This document shows, in pieces, positions 34,336 to 43,769 of a DNA stretch of 59,256 nt; position 1 is the first letter of the stretch, and each line of letters begins with the position of its first letter. This DNA comes from Planctomycetia bacterium (GTDB lineage Bacteria; Planctomycetota; UBA1135; UBA2386). A program made the translations under genes and the position numbers. The stretch spans positions 1 to 59,256 of the forward strand of contig SXPB01000094.1 of NCBI GenBank assembly GCA_005776475.1, given 5' to 3'. Under the pieces are notes generated by a model that searched no databases, had not been told where the DNA came from, and saw only the letters and a list, made by a program, of their open reading frames with translations.

Positions 34336-36753
34336 CTACCAGATTTTGCGCGTCACCTTCAATTCGGGGCGCAGCCGCTGCAGTTCGGCGGCCGTGGCGT
34401 CGGTGAGGCAAGCAGCCCGGGTCGCGTCGAGTTCGCGCAGGTTGTGGGCGTCGCGAATCGTGGCGAACGAGGCGGCGGTGAGCGCACTGCAGTCGCGGAT
34501 GTCGAGGCGCTGCAGCGACGGATTCTGCAGGATCGCGGCCAGGGCCGCGTCGGTGATGTGCTTGTTGCCTCCGAGTTGGAGCCAGCGCAGCTTCGGGAAG
34601 CGATCGCGCAGCAGCGTGCCGGCGTCGGCGCCGATGCCGGGGCATTCGTCGAGGTCCAGCGACTCGAGGGTCGTCGGCAGCAGCAGCAGTGCCGAGGTCA
34701 CGAGGTTCGGGTTGCCCGAGAGTTGCAGCACCTTCATGCCGCGCATGTCGGCGAGCGCCTGCATGCCCATCGAGGAGAAGGTGCCTGCCCCCAGGCGGAG
34801 TTCGCGCAGCTTCGTCAACTTCTGCAGGCCCATCAGCGCCGAGTCGGACAGCTTGGGCAGGTTGCTCAGGTTCAGGGTCTCGAGGTCGGTGAGCGTGCCG
34901 AGTTGCGCGATCGCTTCTCCCGTCAGCTGATCGCAGCCGGTCAGGTCGAGAGTCTGCAGCCGAATGCACGAGCCGATCGCCTTGGCACCGTCCAAGCCGA
35001 ACGTCCGCACCCCCACCAACGACAGGCTGCGCAAGGCATGCAACCCGGTGATCGTGCGCAGCGCGGGTTCGTTGACGTTGCAGCCGATGATGTCGAGGGT
35101 GTGCAGCGACGGCGCGTTGCCCAGGGCGAGGAGCGCGTCGCTTTCCAAGCGCGGCAGGTTGTTCAGTTCGAGCTGTTCGAGCTTCGGCAATGCCGCCATC
35201 GCCTGCAGGCCTGCTGTGGTGAACGGGTCTTCGTCGTCGCGCACAACCTCGACGTGACGCAAGTTTGCGAAGCGACCCAGCAATGCTGCGGCCCGGTTGC
35301 CGAGGCCGCGCAGCGCGATCCGCGTCGTGCTCTTCGGCAGCGCCTTGATCTCCCCGACGGTGCGAACGAGGTTGGGATCGTCGCCCTGGAACAGGTGTTG
35401 GTACTCCTGCCGGACCTGCTGCATCGCTTGCTGGTACTCGGGGTCGTTCTTCCGGACGAACGTCACGTCCTTGCCGGTCGCCATCAGCCGTCGCACCTGT
35501 ACCAGCGACGGCCAGTAATTGCCGCTGAGATCGACGGACACCAGGTGCCGGGCAGCTTCGAGCTTGGGCAACACGGCGGCCGTGACCTGGTGGCACCCGC
35601 CGATCATCAACACCCGCAACGTGGGCATGCCCAGCAGATCGCCAATCGTCTCGTCGCTGACCAGCGCACAATGTTCCAATTGGACGCGCTGCAACGCCGG
35701 GCAGTTGTCGCGCAGGAAGGCGCCTACGGAGGAGCCCAGGTCGTTGGCATGGTCGACGCGCAGCTCGCGCAAATTCGGCCACGCCGAGAGCAGCTCCTCG
35801 GTGACTCCGTTGCCCGTGCGCGGCGTCTGGAACCGCATGCCCAACCCGAAGCGGCGGGCGACGTCTTCATCGGCAACGCCACGCGCCCAGAGGCCAACGC
35901 CCTCCAGGCACAGGAAATCGAGCAACCTCAGCTTGCGGAGCGGCTCCATCCTGGCGCCCTTGTTGCCACCACCGGCGCGCACGGTCAGTCGGCGCAGTCC
36001 GACGCATTCGCCGACAGCCTCCCATCCACGTGCCGCGAACGCGTCGTTGTGCGAGATCGTCAGATCGCGCAGCGACGGCATTCGTGCCAGGAACGCCAGT
36101 TCGTCGTCGACCACATCGAAGAACCCGAGCGTCAAGGTGTCCAGCAGCGGCAGCGCGGTGAGTTCCTGCAGGCCAGGCCCTTTCACGAGGACCACGCCGT
36201 GCAATTCGAGCTCCCTGAGCTTCGTCAGCTTCGCAATGTGTGGCAGTGCGGCATCGGTGATCGACTGCGCAGGATCATCACCGGCCCGCTTGTAGGCCGT
36301 GCTCGCGAACACCCGCAGGTGCTCGAGGTCCGGACAGCGCGCGACGAGTGCCGCGACGGCGGCGTCTTCGAGATTGCGCAGCTCCACGGCCTTGAGATCG
36401 CGCGGCAACGTGGCGATGTCGCCGATCTTCGCCACTTCGCGCAGCTGTGCCACGACCGGTTGCTGCGCTTCCTCCCATCCGCCGTCGTCGCTGTTCCCGG
36501 CGCCATCCGCGCGGCCGCTCTGCGACCACGCCACCGCGAACACGGTCAGGATGCCGAGCAAGAACACGCCTGCCGCTGCGAGCCGCCTCGTCGTCGAACG
36601 CGCCGTCGCCGGGGCCACGTCGTCGACGAACTCGCCGGCTGCCGCCCGCGCCAGCACCGCCGCCGTCACGTCGGGAACACGCTCGCCGCGTTCCTCGCGC
36701 AGTGCCGCCGCCATTCGCCGTTCGAACACTTCGTCGTCACGCTCGTCGTTCAC
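34336..36753 (-). CDS. Membrane protein with leucine-rich repeats, partner of an ECF sigma factor
   Basis: 805 aa. Residues 1 to about 60 are charged and cytoplasmic (VFERRMAAALREERGERVP). One membrane helix follows at about 63-82 (LAAAGVFLLGILTVFAVAW). The rest is periplasmic with over twenty leucine-rich repeats of the type 'LRELELHGVVL', 'LETLNLSNLPKLSD', 'LESLDLDECPGIG'. The start ATG overlaps the stop of the ECF sigma gene (ATGA), so the two are translationally coupled. The topology suits an anti-sigma or sensor protein in which the short cytoplasmic tail holds the sigma factor and the LRRs sense a ligand. No zinc-binding anti-sigma HxxxCxxC motif was seen. Confidence 0.78.
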   Translation of the reverse strand: MNDERDDEVFERRMAAALREERGERVPDVTAAVLARAAAGEFVDDVAPATARSTTRRLAAAGVFLLGILTVFAVAWSQSGRADGAGNSDDGGWEEAQQPVVAQLREVAKIGDIATLPRDLKAVELRNLEDAAVAALVARCPDLEHLRVFASTAYKRAGDDPAQSITDAALPHIAKLTKLRELELHGVVLVKGPGLQELTALPLLDTLTLGFFDVVDDELAFLARMPSLRDLTISHNDAFAARGWEAVGECVGLRRLTVRAGGGNKGARMEPLRKLRLLDFLCLEGVGLWARGVADEDVARRFGLGMRFQTPRTGNGVTEELLSAWPNLRELRVDHANDLGSSVGAFLRDNCPALQRVQLEHCALVSDETIGDLLGMPTLRVLMIGGCHQVTAAVLPKLEAARHLVSVDLSGNYWPSLVQVRRLMATGKDVTFVRKNDPEYQQAMQQVRQEYQHLFQGDDPNLVRTVGEIKALPKSTTRIALRGLGNRAAALLGRFANLRHVEVVRDDEDPFTTAGLQAMAALPKLEQLELNNLPRLESDALLALGNAPSLHTLDIIGCNVNEPALRTITGLHALRSLSLVGVRTFGLDGAKAIGSCIRLQTLDLTGCDQLTGEAIAQLGTLTDLETLNLSNLPKLSDSALMGLQKLTKLRELRLGAGTFSSMGMQALADMRGMKVLQLSGNPNLVTSALLLLPTTLESLDLDECPGIGADAGTLLRDRFPKLRWLQLGGNKHITDAALAAILQNPSLQRLDIRDCSALTAASFATIRDAHNLRELDATRAACLTDATAAELQRLRPELKVTRKIW

Positions 36754-37259
36754 GCATCACCTCGCAGTCGCCGTTCGATGCACTCGCGCAGCAACGCCCG
36801 AACGCGCTGCAGCAGCGTCTTCACGCCCGTTTCCTTCATGCCGAGCCGCGCCGCGACGTCTTCGCGCGCCAGCCCGTCGCCGTAGAACCGTTCCACCGCC
36901 TCGCGCGCGCGCCCGTCGAGTTCGCCAACGCACGCGCGCAGCGCGTCGCGCCACCGTTCCCCGTCGTCGGCGCCACAATCGCGCACCCACGCCGAGTCGG
37001 CATGTTCGAGCAGCAGCTGTTCCCGCCGGCCCGCGTCGCGTCGCCGCCGCAGCCACAGATGCTTGCAGGTCTGCCGCAAGAACGTCGCCACCGCGGCATC
37101 GCCGCGGTCTTCGCCGAGCTTGCGCATCGCCACCAGGAAGGTGTCCTGCAGCAGGTCCTCGGCCTCGGCGGCCGGCACGCCGAGCGCGCGCGCGTAACGC
37201 CACAGCCCGAGTTGGTGCCGTCGCACGAGGGCGCCGAGGTCGAACGCGGGCGGGTTCAT
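36750..37259 (-). CDS. ECF-type RNA polymerase sigma factor
   Basis: 169 aa from the ATG at 37259 (MNPPAFDLG). Region 2 is visible as LWRYARALGVPAAEAEDLLQDTFLVAMRKL and region 4 as REDVAARLGMKETGVKTLLQRVRALLREC, a helix-turn-helix for -35 recognition. It resembles the second ECF sigma of this window (shared GVKTLLQRVR). The stop overlaps the start of the LRR membrane protein by 4 nt, so that protein is the likely regulator. Probably directs a surface or envelope response. Confidence 0.88.
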   Translation of the reverse strand: MNPPAFDLGALVRRHQLGLWRYARALGVPAAEAEDLLQDTFLVAMRKLGEDRGDAAVATFLRQTCKHLWLRRRRDAGRREQLLLEHADSAWVRDCGADDGERWRDALRACVGELDGRAREAVERFYGDGLAREDVAARLGMKETGVKTLLQRVRALLRECIERRLRGDA

Positions 37260-37390
37260 GCGCTTGGCAAAAGGTGGCGTGGCGACGGGCGGCACGTGCC
37301 GTTCATCCCGTGCGGCGGCGCAGGGTATTCGACGGACTCGGGAATCTCCCCAGGTGCACGAAGAGAACCCCAGGGCACACTGCCCCCTGC

Positions 37391-38617
37391 ATGACCTTCC
37401 CGATGCTCGCCTGCCTTGCCGTAGCCATCGCTGCCGTGCCGCAGGAACCAGCGCCGCTGCTGCACAAGCTGCTGTCTCCCACCGCGGCGGTGCACGAGGC
37501 GGCGGCGCGCGAACTCGAGACCCTTGGCCCGAAGGCGCTGCCGGTGCTGCGCGCCGAACGCGACGCGCAAAAGGACCCGGAGCATCGCGCGCGCATCGAG
37601 CACGTGCTCGGCGGCATCGAGCTCGCGCATCCGGGCGGACTCCTGGTTGCGTTCACGCGTGGCGACGAGAAGGCAAGCGAGCTTTGGGTGTGGCGCGATG
37701 GCGAGGAGACGGTGCTGACCGCCGATCGCTCGATGGACTACTCGTTGGCGCTGTCGCCGGACGGCGCGCACCTGGCGTTCGTGCGCACTCCCGACCACCA
37801 CGATTTCGGTGCGCATCCGACGATCGTGCGCGAACTCGCCACCGGCAGCGAACGCGAACTCGCGCGCGGTCATGCGCCGGCGTGGTCACCCGACGGAGCG
37901 TGGCTCGCGGTCGCGACCGACGGCGGCATCGTCCTGCAACCGTTCGGTGCCGACGCGAAGGAACGCAAGGAACGTGCGATCGGGCAGAACCTCGGCAAGG
38001 TCTATCGTTCGGCGTGGTCGCCGAACGGTCGGTTCCTCGCCTGCGAATCCGACGACACGGTCGTCGTCCTGGATGCGAGCACCGGCGGCGTGCATGCGCG
38101 CATCGACGGCTCTCCGGGTGCAACGCGGTCGCTCTACAGCTTCTCGATGGGCAACAGCCTCGTCTCGATGGTCTGCGGTAACGGGCCGTACCACTGGTGG
38201 GTCTACCTGGCGCCGATTGGCGGTGGCGAACCGCGCCTGCTGCAAGAGAAGCCGTTCCGGCACGGCATCACCGCGTTGTCGCCGCGCGAGGACGTCGTGT
38301 TCTGCACGCAGAGCAAGGGCGAGGAGTACGCGTCGTACGTGCTCGACGTTGCCGACGGTGCGTCGCGCGAGGTGTTCGGCAACGCGAGTCCGCTGTTGCG
38401 ACCGACGTGGTCCGACGATGGCCGCTTCGTCGTGTTCGTCGATGGCGGTGACATGATCCAGCTGCTGCACGCGCGGTCGGGCCGCACGCGCGCGTTGGCG
38501 AAGATGCAGGAAGGCTACGGTCCGAACGGCATGGCGTTCGCGCCGGCGGCGTGGTTCGCCAACGGACGGCCGCTGCCGACGGTGCGCGGCGTTGCCGCAG
38601 TTCCGGCCGCGAAGTGA
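37391..38617 (+). CDS. TolB/WD40-like beta-propeller protein
   Basis: 408 aa from the ATG at 37391 with a signal peptide (MLACLAVAIAAV). Residues about 20-75 are helical. The rest is a PD40/TolB-type propeller with repeats such as YSLALSPDGAHLAFVR, APAWSPDGAWLAVAT, SAWSPNGRFLAC and PTWSDDGRFVVFVDGG. Such propellers bind proteins or peptides; no catalytic residues were seen. It is divergent from the ECF sigma gene, so it might be a target of that sigma, which is inference only. Confidence 0.75.
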   Translation: MTFPMLACLAVAIAAVPQEPAPLLHKLLSPTAAVHEAAARELETLGPKALPVLRAERDAQKDPEHRARIEHVLGGIELAHPGGLLVAFTRGDEKASELWVWRDGEETVLTADRSMDYSLALSPDGAHLAFVRTPDHHDFGAHPTIVRELATGSERELARGHAPAWSPDGAWLAVATDGGIVLQPFGADAKERKERAIGQNLGKVYRSAWSPNGRFLACESDDTVVVLDASTGGVHARIDGSPGATRSLYSFSMGNSLVSMVCGNGPYHWWVYLAPIGGGEPRLLQEKPFRHGITALSPREDVVFCTQSKGEEYASYVLDVADGASREVFGNASPLLRPTWSDDGRFVVFVDGGDMIQLLHARSGRTRALAKMQEGYGPNGMAFAPAAWFANGRPLPTVRGVAAVPAAK

Positions 38618-38633
38618 ACGCGCGTCAACGGCG

Positions 38634-39116
38634 TCACTGCCACCGCATGCCGTCGATGAACTCGAGCGGGCCTCCGCACGCATGCGAATGGCAGTTCACG
38701 CAGCCATCGATGATCGAGTTGAACGTCGCCTTCTTCGGCTCCGCGTCGAACGCGCGCACCGCGGCGAGGTAGCCCTGCGCCAGCGTGTCGAAGCGTTCGT
38801 GGCGCTCCTCGGGTTTGGTCGGCCACGCGCAGCGCATCTTGCGATGGGTTGCGAACATCGCCGGCACCTTCTCGCCTGCTTCGGCGAGCGTGCGCGCGTT
38901 GCGCAGGTCGTCGACGAACACGCGCATCAGCGCCGACAGTTCGCTGTCGCCGTTGGGGTTGCGGGACGACTTGATCAGGTTGCCCGGACTGCCCGGAACG
39001 CCGGGCACGAGCGGCGTCGACAGGTTGCAGTCGGCGTCTTCGGCAACGGTCTGGATCGCGGCAGGACTCGAGCACGCCGTGAACAGGAACAGGAACGACA
39101 GCAGAAGCAGGCGCAT
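38634..39116 (-). CDS. Cytochrome c lipoprotein (c-556/c'-like)
   Basis: 160 aa from the ATG at 39116 with a lipoprotein signal ending in LFTAC. The helical body ends in IIDGCVNCHSHACGG, a CxxCH haem site near the C-terminus, which is the layout of class II cytochromes c (c', c-556). It probably acts in periplasmic electron transfer or oxidant response. It converges on the TolB-like gene and is divergent from the radical SAM gene, with a 99-nt gap between their starts. Confidence 0.8.
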   Translation of the reverse strand: MRLLLLSFLFLFTACSSPAAIQTVAEDADCNLSTPLVPGVPGSPGNLIKSSRNPNGDSELSALMRVFVDDLRNARTLAEAGEKVPAMFATHRKMRCAWPTKPEERHERFDTLAQGYLAAVRAFDAEPKKATFNSIIDGCVNCHSHACGGPLEFIDGMRWQ

Positions 39117-39215
39117 GGGCGAATAGCGTGGAAGGCGCCGGATGGTCGGCGGCGACGCGACGACGCGCAATAGGCACGCTTCGGTGGTGCGCGGAATGGC
39201 GCGTAGCATGCGCGC

Positions 39216-40226
39216 GTGCGTCCCGTCGCCAATCCGCCGAACCCCTGGGCCACGAGCCACGTCGAGTGGCTCGGTGAGCCGCCGACGGATGGCGTGCACA
39301 TCTTCGAAGAGGACGCGAAGTCGATCCTGTCCGAGAACGACAGCCCCGATCTGCCGTTCCGTTGGTCGCTCAACCCGTATCGCGGCTGCTTCCACGGTTG
39401 CGCGTACTGCTACGCGCGGCCGACGCACCAGTATCTGGGCTTTGGCGCCGGCACCGATTGGGAACGTCGGCTCGTCGTGAAGCGCAATGCGCCCGAACTG
39501 CTGCGCGCGCACCTTTCGCGCTCGAGCTGGAACGGCGAGCTGATCATGTTCAGCGGCGTCACCGACTGCTACCAACCGCTCGAAGCGAGCTACCAGCTGA
39601 CGCGCCGTTGTCTCGAAGTGTGCCGCGAGTTCCGCCAGCCGGTCGGCGTGATCACCAAGGGCGCCCTGGTCGAACGCGATGTCGATGTGCTCGCTGACCT
39701 CGCGCGGCATGGTGCGGCGACGGTGTTTCTCAGCGTGCCGTTCGCGGACGGCGCCGACTCGCGCGCGATCGAGCCGTTCGTGGCGTTGCCCGAGCGTCGC
39801 TTCGCGGCGATTCAGGTGCTCGCCAGTGCTGGCGTGCCGGTCGGCGTGTCGCTGTCGCCGCTGATTCCCGGACTCAACGACCACCAGGTGCCGGAGATCC
39901 TCGAGCGCGCGCGCGCCGCCGGGGCGACGTCCGCGTTCCACGTGCTGCTGCGCTTGCCGGCCGAAGTCGAGGACGTGTTCGCGGCGCGGCTGCGGGCGGC
40001 GTTCCCGCTGCGGGCCGAGAAGGTGCTGTCGATCCTGCGCTCGATGCACGACGGCAAGGCCAACGATCCGCGCTTCCACGAACGCATGCGCGGTCAAGGT
40101 GCGCGGTATGAAGTCGTCGCGAACCTGTTCCGCACGGTGGCGAAGCGTCTCGGCCTCACGCCGCCGGAGCGACCGGGGCCGTCACCGTTCCGCCGCCCGT
40201 TCCAGCAGGGCTCGCTGTTCGGGTGA
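39216..40226 (+). CDS. PA0069-type radical SAM protein
   Basis: 336 aa from a GTG at 39216; no in-frame ATG is better placed. The sequence NPYRGCFHGCAYCYARP contains the CxxxCxxC cluster-binding loop of radical SAM enzymes in the form shared with spore photoproduct lyase-like and PA0069 family proteins. Other family markers are GTDWERRLVVKRNAPELL, FSGVTDCYQPLE and GVSLSPLIPGLND. The reaction of this family is not established. It stands alone, with a 202-nt gap before the next gene. Confidence 0.85.
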   Translation: MRPVANPPNPWATSHVEWLGEPPTDGVHIFEEDAKSILSENDSPDLPFRWSLNPYRGCFHGCAYCYARPTHQYLGFGAGTDWERRLVVKRNAPELLRAHLSRSSWNGELIMFSGVTDCYQPLEASYQLTRRCLEVCREFRQPVGVITKGALVERDVDVLADLARHGAATVFLSVPFADGADSRAIEPFVALPERRFAAIQVLASAGVPVGVSLSPLIPGLNDHQVPEILERARAAGATSAFHVLLRLPAEVEDVFAARLRAAFPLRAEKVLSILRSMHDGKANDPRFHERMRGQGARYEVVANLFRTVAKRLGLTPPERPGPSPFRRPFQQGSLFG

Positions 40227-40428
40227 GGGATGGATTCCTGCGTTCGCCTGACGCGAACACGGGTGGATTTCGGCGGTCTGGCGCCGGAAGGAGCCGGTTG
40301 ATCTGGTCGTGTGGCGAGACACCTGGCGAGCGTTCGCTGCGGCGACCACTGCCAGGTTTGGCTTCGACGAGCCGTCCGCGTTTCAGCGATTCTCTACCCG
40401 TCCCCCGCTATCCTGCTCGCCCTTCACC

Positions 40429-41790
40429 ATGCGCGACAAGGTTCTCATCGGTTACGGCCAGGGCTTCTGGGGCGACTCGATCCTCGGCCCCGTGCGTCTC
40501 GTGCGCGAAGGCCCGCTCGACTACCTCGCCCTCGACTACCTCGCCGAAGTCACCATGAGCATCATGCAGAAGCTCAAGGGGCGGAATCCGAAGGCGGGTT
40601 ACGCCACCGACTTCGTCGCGATGCTCGACCGCACGTTGCCCGACATCACGAAGAAGGGCATCAAGGTGATCGCCAACGCCGGCGGCGTGAATCCGCAGGC
40701 TTGCCTCGACGCCGTGCTCGACCTCGCCCGCAAGAAGGGCATCAAAGGGCTGAAAGTAGGCATCATCGAGGGCGACGACATCCTCACGCGCATTCCCGAG
40801 CTGCTGCGCACCGGCCACGACCTGAAGAACATGGACGACGGCCGCGCCCTGTCGGCGGTGCAGTCGAAGCTGCTGAGCGCCAACGTCTACATCGGCGCCT
40901 TCGCGGTCGCCGAGTGCCTCGCTGCCGGCGCGCAGATCGTGATCGGCGGCCGCCTCACCGACCCGGCGCTGGTCGCCGGCCCGATGATCCACGAGTTCGG
41001 CTGGAAGGCCGGCGAATGGGACAAGCTCGCCGCGGGCACGATGGCCGGCCACATCGCCGAGTGCGGCGCGCAATGCACCGGCGGCAACTACACTGGCTGG
41101 CGCGAGGTGCAGGACTTCGTGCGCATCGGCTACCCGATCATCGAGGCCTCGCCCGATGGCACGTTCGTCGTCACCAAACACGACGGCACCGGTGGCCTGA
41201 TCAACCGCAACACGGTGGTCTCGCAGCTGCTCTACGAGATGGGCGATCCGAGGCGCTACCTCGGCCCCGACTGCACGGCGGACTTCACCTCGGCGAAGAT
41301 CGAGGAAGTCGGCAAGGACCGCGTGCGCCTGTCCGGCATCAAGGGCGGCCCGGCGACGCCGACCTACAAGGTCTCGCTCAGCTACCTGAACGGCTTCAAA
41401 ACCACGGGCCAGCTCACGGTCAGCGGTCCCGATGCGGTGGCGAAGGCCAAGCTGTGCGCCGACATCGTCTGGGGCCGTCTCGCGCTCGACGGCTGCACAT
41501 TCGAAGAACACCAGAAGATGGTCGAGATCGTCGGCGCGGGCGTCTGCCACGCCGGCATCAACGAATCGGCGAACCCGCCCGAAGTCTTGCTGCGCCTCGG
41601 CGTGAAGTGCGACGACGAGGACAAGGTCGACCGCTTCGGCATGGAGATCGTGCCGCTCGTCACGAGCGGCCCACCCGGCGTCACCGGGTACGCCGGTGGT
41701 CGCCCGAAGGCGACCGACATCGTCGGCTACTGGCCGGCGCTGCTCGACAAGACGACGGTGCAGACGAAAGTTCGCGTGGAGGTGTCGTGA
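40429..41790 (+). CDS. AtuA-type acyclic terpene utilisation family protein (DUF1446)
   Basis: 453 aa from the ATG at 40429. The whole chain matches the DUF1446/AtuA family: VLIGYGQGFWGDS at the start, VIANAGGVNPQACLDAV, AQIVIGGRLTDPALVAGPMIHEFGW, and GYPIIEASPDGTFVVTKHDGTGGLIN. AtuA is named from acyclic terpene degradation in Pseudomonas, but most relatives have unknown roles. In many genomes the short C-terminal domain is fused; here it is encoded by the next gene, which overlaps by 1 nt (TGATG). Confidence 0.85.
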   Translation: MRDKVLIGYGQGFWGDSILGPVRLVREGPLDYLALDYLAEVTMSIMQKLKGRNPKAGYATDFVAMLDRTLPDITKKGIKVIANAGGVNPQACLDAVLDLARKKGIKGLKVGIIEGDDILTRIPELLRTGHDLKNMDDGRALSAVQSKLLSANVYIGAFAVAECLAAGAQIVIGGRLTDPALVAGPMIHEFGWKAGEWDKLAAGTMAGHIAECGAQCTGGNYTGWREVQDFVRIGYPIIEASPDGTFVVTKHDGTGGLINRNTVVSQLLYEMGDPRRYLGPDCTADFTSAKIEEVGKDRVRLSGIKGGPATPTYKVSLSYLNGFKTTGQLTVSGPDAVAKAKLCADIVWGRLALDGCTFEEHQKMVEIVGAGVCHAGINESANPPEVLLRLGVKCDDEDKVDRFGMEIVPLVTSGPPGVTGYAGGRPKATDIVGYWPALLDKTTVQTKVRVEVS

Positions 41791-42104
41791 TGGCGAAGGT
41801 CAAACTGGGTTCGTTCGCGTTCGCGCGCAGCGGCGACAAGGGCGACGGCAGCAACGTCGGCGTGTTCGTCACCAATGCGAAGGACTACGAGATCATCAAG
41901 GCGCAGCTCACGGTCGAACGCGTGAAGCAGCACTTCCATGCGATCTGCAAAGGCGAGGTGACGCGCTACGAAGCACCCAACATGCTGGCGCTGAACTTCC
42001 TGCTGCGCGATTCGCTCGGCGGCGGCGGCAGCGAGAGCCTCAAGACCGACGCGCAGGGCAAGACGCACGGCCTCGCGCTGCTCGAACTCGAGGTCGAGCG
42101 CTAA
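41790..42104 (+). CDS. AtuA C-terminal-type small protein
   Basis: 104 aa starting MAKVKLGSFAFARSGDKGDGSNVGVF. The SGDKGD motif and the LNFLLRDSLGGGG segment are the signature of the short AtuA-like C-terminal domain, which is often fused to the DUF1446 domain. It starts on the last base of the preceding stop codon (TGATG), so the two products are translationally coupled and probably form one complex. Confidence 0.85.
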   Translation: MAKVKLGSFAFARSGDKGDGSNVGVFVTNAKDYEIIKAQLTVERVKQHFHAICKGEVTRYEAPNMLALNFLLRDSLGGGGSESLKTDAQGKTHGLALLELEVER

Positions 42105-42243
42105 GTAGTCGGCGAAGTCGCCTGGCCAGAGCTCGATGGTCCGTCGCCGCCCCAGGCCATGCGCATGGCGGGGATGTTGGCGGTGCGCGCCTTTCGGTAG
42201 AGTGGCGATGCTCGCGGCGCCGCGGGCGCGGATCGTTTGCCCA

Positions 42244-43646
42244 ATGAAGCCCTGGTTGCCGTTCGTCTTCTTCGTTGCCCCGGTGGTTGCTCAAGCGAAC
42301 TGGTCGCTGCAGTCAGCGGCCGGGCTTGGCCAGCGCGAAGGCCACCGCTTGGTCTACGACCCAGCGACGCAGCGCACGTTCTCGATGTGGGGCACGACCT
42401 ACATTTCGACCTACACTTGTTCGATGTGGAATGGCTCGTCGTGACACCGAGTAGTGTGTCGTCCAGCGGCTTGCTGCTCGTCGGCCGCGACGTCGCGCTC
42501 GCGAGCAACGGCGGCGCTGGCGGCATGCTGATGTTCGGCGGTTGGCGACCGGGTTTTGGCATTGGTGGCGGCACGCCGACCGTGCTCGATCAGACCTGGA
42601 ACGTGGTTGCCACCGCGGGTGGCTCGCTGCAGTTCACGCTCCTGGCGCCGGCGACGCGCCCGTCGGCGCGCCAGGGGGCGAGCATGGTCCTCACCAACCA
42701 GGGGCCGCTGTTGTTCGGCGGCGCGGCGGTCAGCGGAGTCCCCGTCTATGGCGACACATGGCGTTGGAACGGCACGACGTGGTTGCAACTGACGACGCCC
42801 GTCGCGCCCGCTCCGACGGCTTACAGCGCGATGGCCTACGATGGCGCTCGCAACGTCGTGGTGCTGTTTGGCGGCTTCACCAGCAACGAGACCTGGGAGT
42901 TCGATGGCGTTGCATGGCATCAGCGCGCGCCGGCGCAGAGTCCGCCCCCGAGGGCACGAGCCGCGTTCGCCTGGTCCCCGGTGGCAGGCAAGTGCGTTCT
43001 GTTTGGGGGTGCTGGCACCACCACGCAGTTCGGCGACACCTGGACTTGGGATGGAACGGCGTGGCAGCAACTGCTCTCGCTCGGCGCGCCGTCCCCACGG
43101 CAGGGTGCAGCGATGACGTTCGACGCCGCGCAGCAGAAGCTCGTGCTGTGCGGCGGCAGCTACTACACCCCGCAATCGACGACGTGGTACGAAGATACGT
43201 ACTACGTCGAGCTGCTGGCGGGGCAGGCTAGCTACACGCCGTTCGGAGCTGGATGTCCCGGTCCGACGGCGCAGGTTCCCGTGTTCGCCGCGGCGGCGAA
43301 CGAGTTGCCGGTGCTGGGCACGACGTCGCACCTCGTGGTGTCGAACCTGCCCATTGCGCTGACGCTGCCGGTGTTCGTCCTCGGCACGAGCAATGCATGG
43401 GAGCCGAGCTCGAACCATCCGCTGCCGTTCGACCTCGGCTTCATCGGCTGGCCGGGCTGCCAGCAACTCGTCTCGCACGATTTGCTCACCGCCGTGCCGA
43501 CACTCACCGGCACCGCGAGCCTCGCGTTCGTGGTGCCGGTAAACGCCGCGCTCGTCGGCCTTTCGTTCCATTCGCAGGCCCTCGTGCTGTACCAGCCGAG
43601 CGGCGCCGCGGTGAGCAACGCTCTGACTGGCGTCGTCGGGTTCTGA
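42244..43646 (+). pseudogene. Secreted kelch-repeat protein, interrupted by a single-base frameshift
   Basis: A signal peptide (MKPWLPFVFFVAPVVAQ) and first kelch blade (GHRLVYDPATQRTFSMWG) run from 42244 to a TGA at 42442-42444. The rest of the protein continues at once in the next frame up to 43646. Adding one G to make TCG TCG TGG ACA CCG would restore WNGSSWTPSS, exactly the expected blade sequence. The second part has kelch repeats (TYDGARNVVVLFGGFTSNETWEFDG-like units, MTFDAAQQKLVLCGG) and the C-terminal beta module with GAGCPGPTAQVP and LVGLSFHSQALVLYQ. It is a recent pseudogene, an assembly error or a rare frameshift. Confidence 0.8.
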
Positions 43647-43769
43647 CCTCGTCTCTGCTCGAGGAGCAATCGCGCAGCGACGAACCCGAACTGGTGCCGC
43701 ACGCCTCGCGGCACGAGGTTGACGTACGCCTGACGTAACTGCGGGCACGCGCTTTGCTACAACTCTGGT

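Noticed and set aside
42136..42444. Separate 102-aa gene ahead of the kelch protein
   Set aside because: The signal peptide and first kelch blade in this ORF are continuous with the downstream frame after one base, so it is the 5' end of the frameshifted gene.
42442..42444. TGA in the kelch gene as a second selenocysteine codon
   Set aside because: The frame after this TGA is shadow-like; the real continuation is in another frame, so it is a frameshift.
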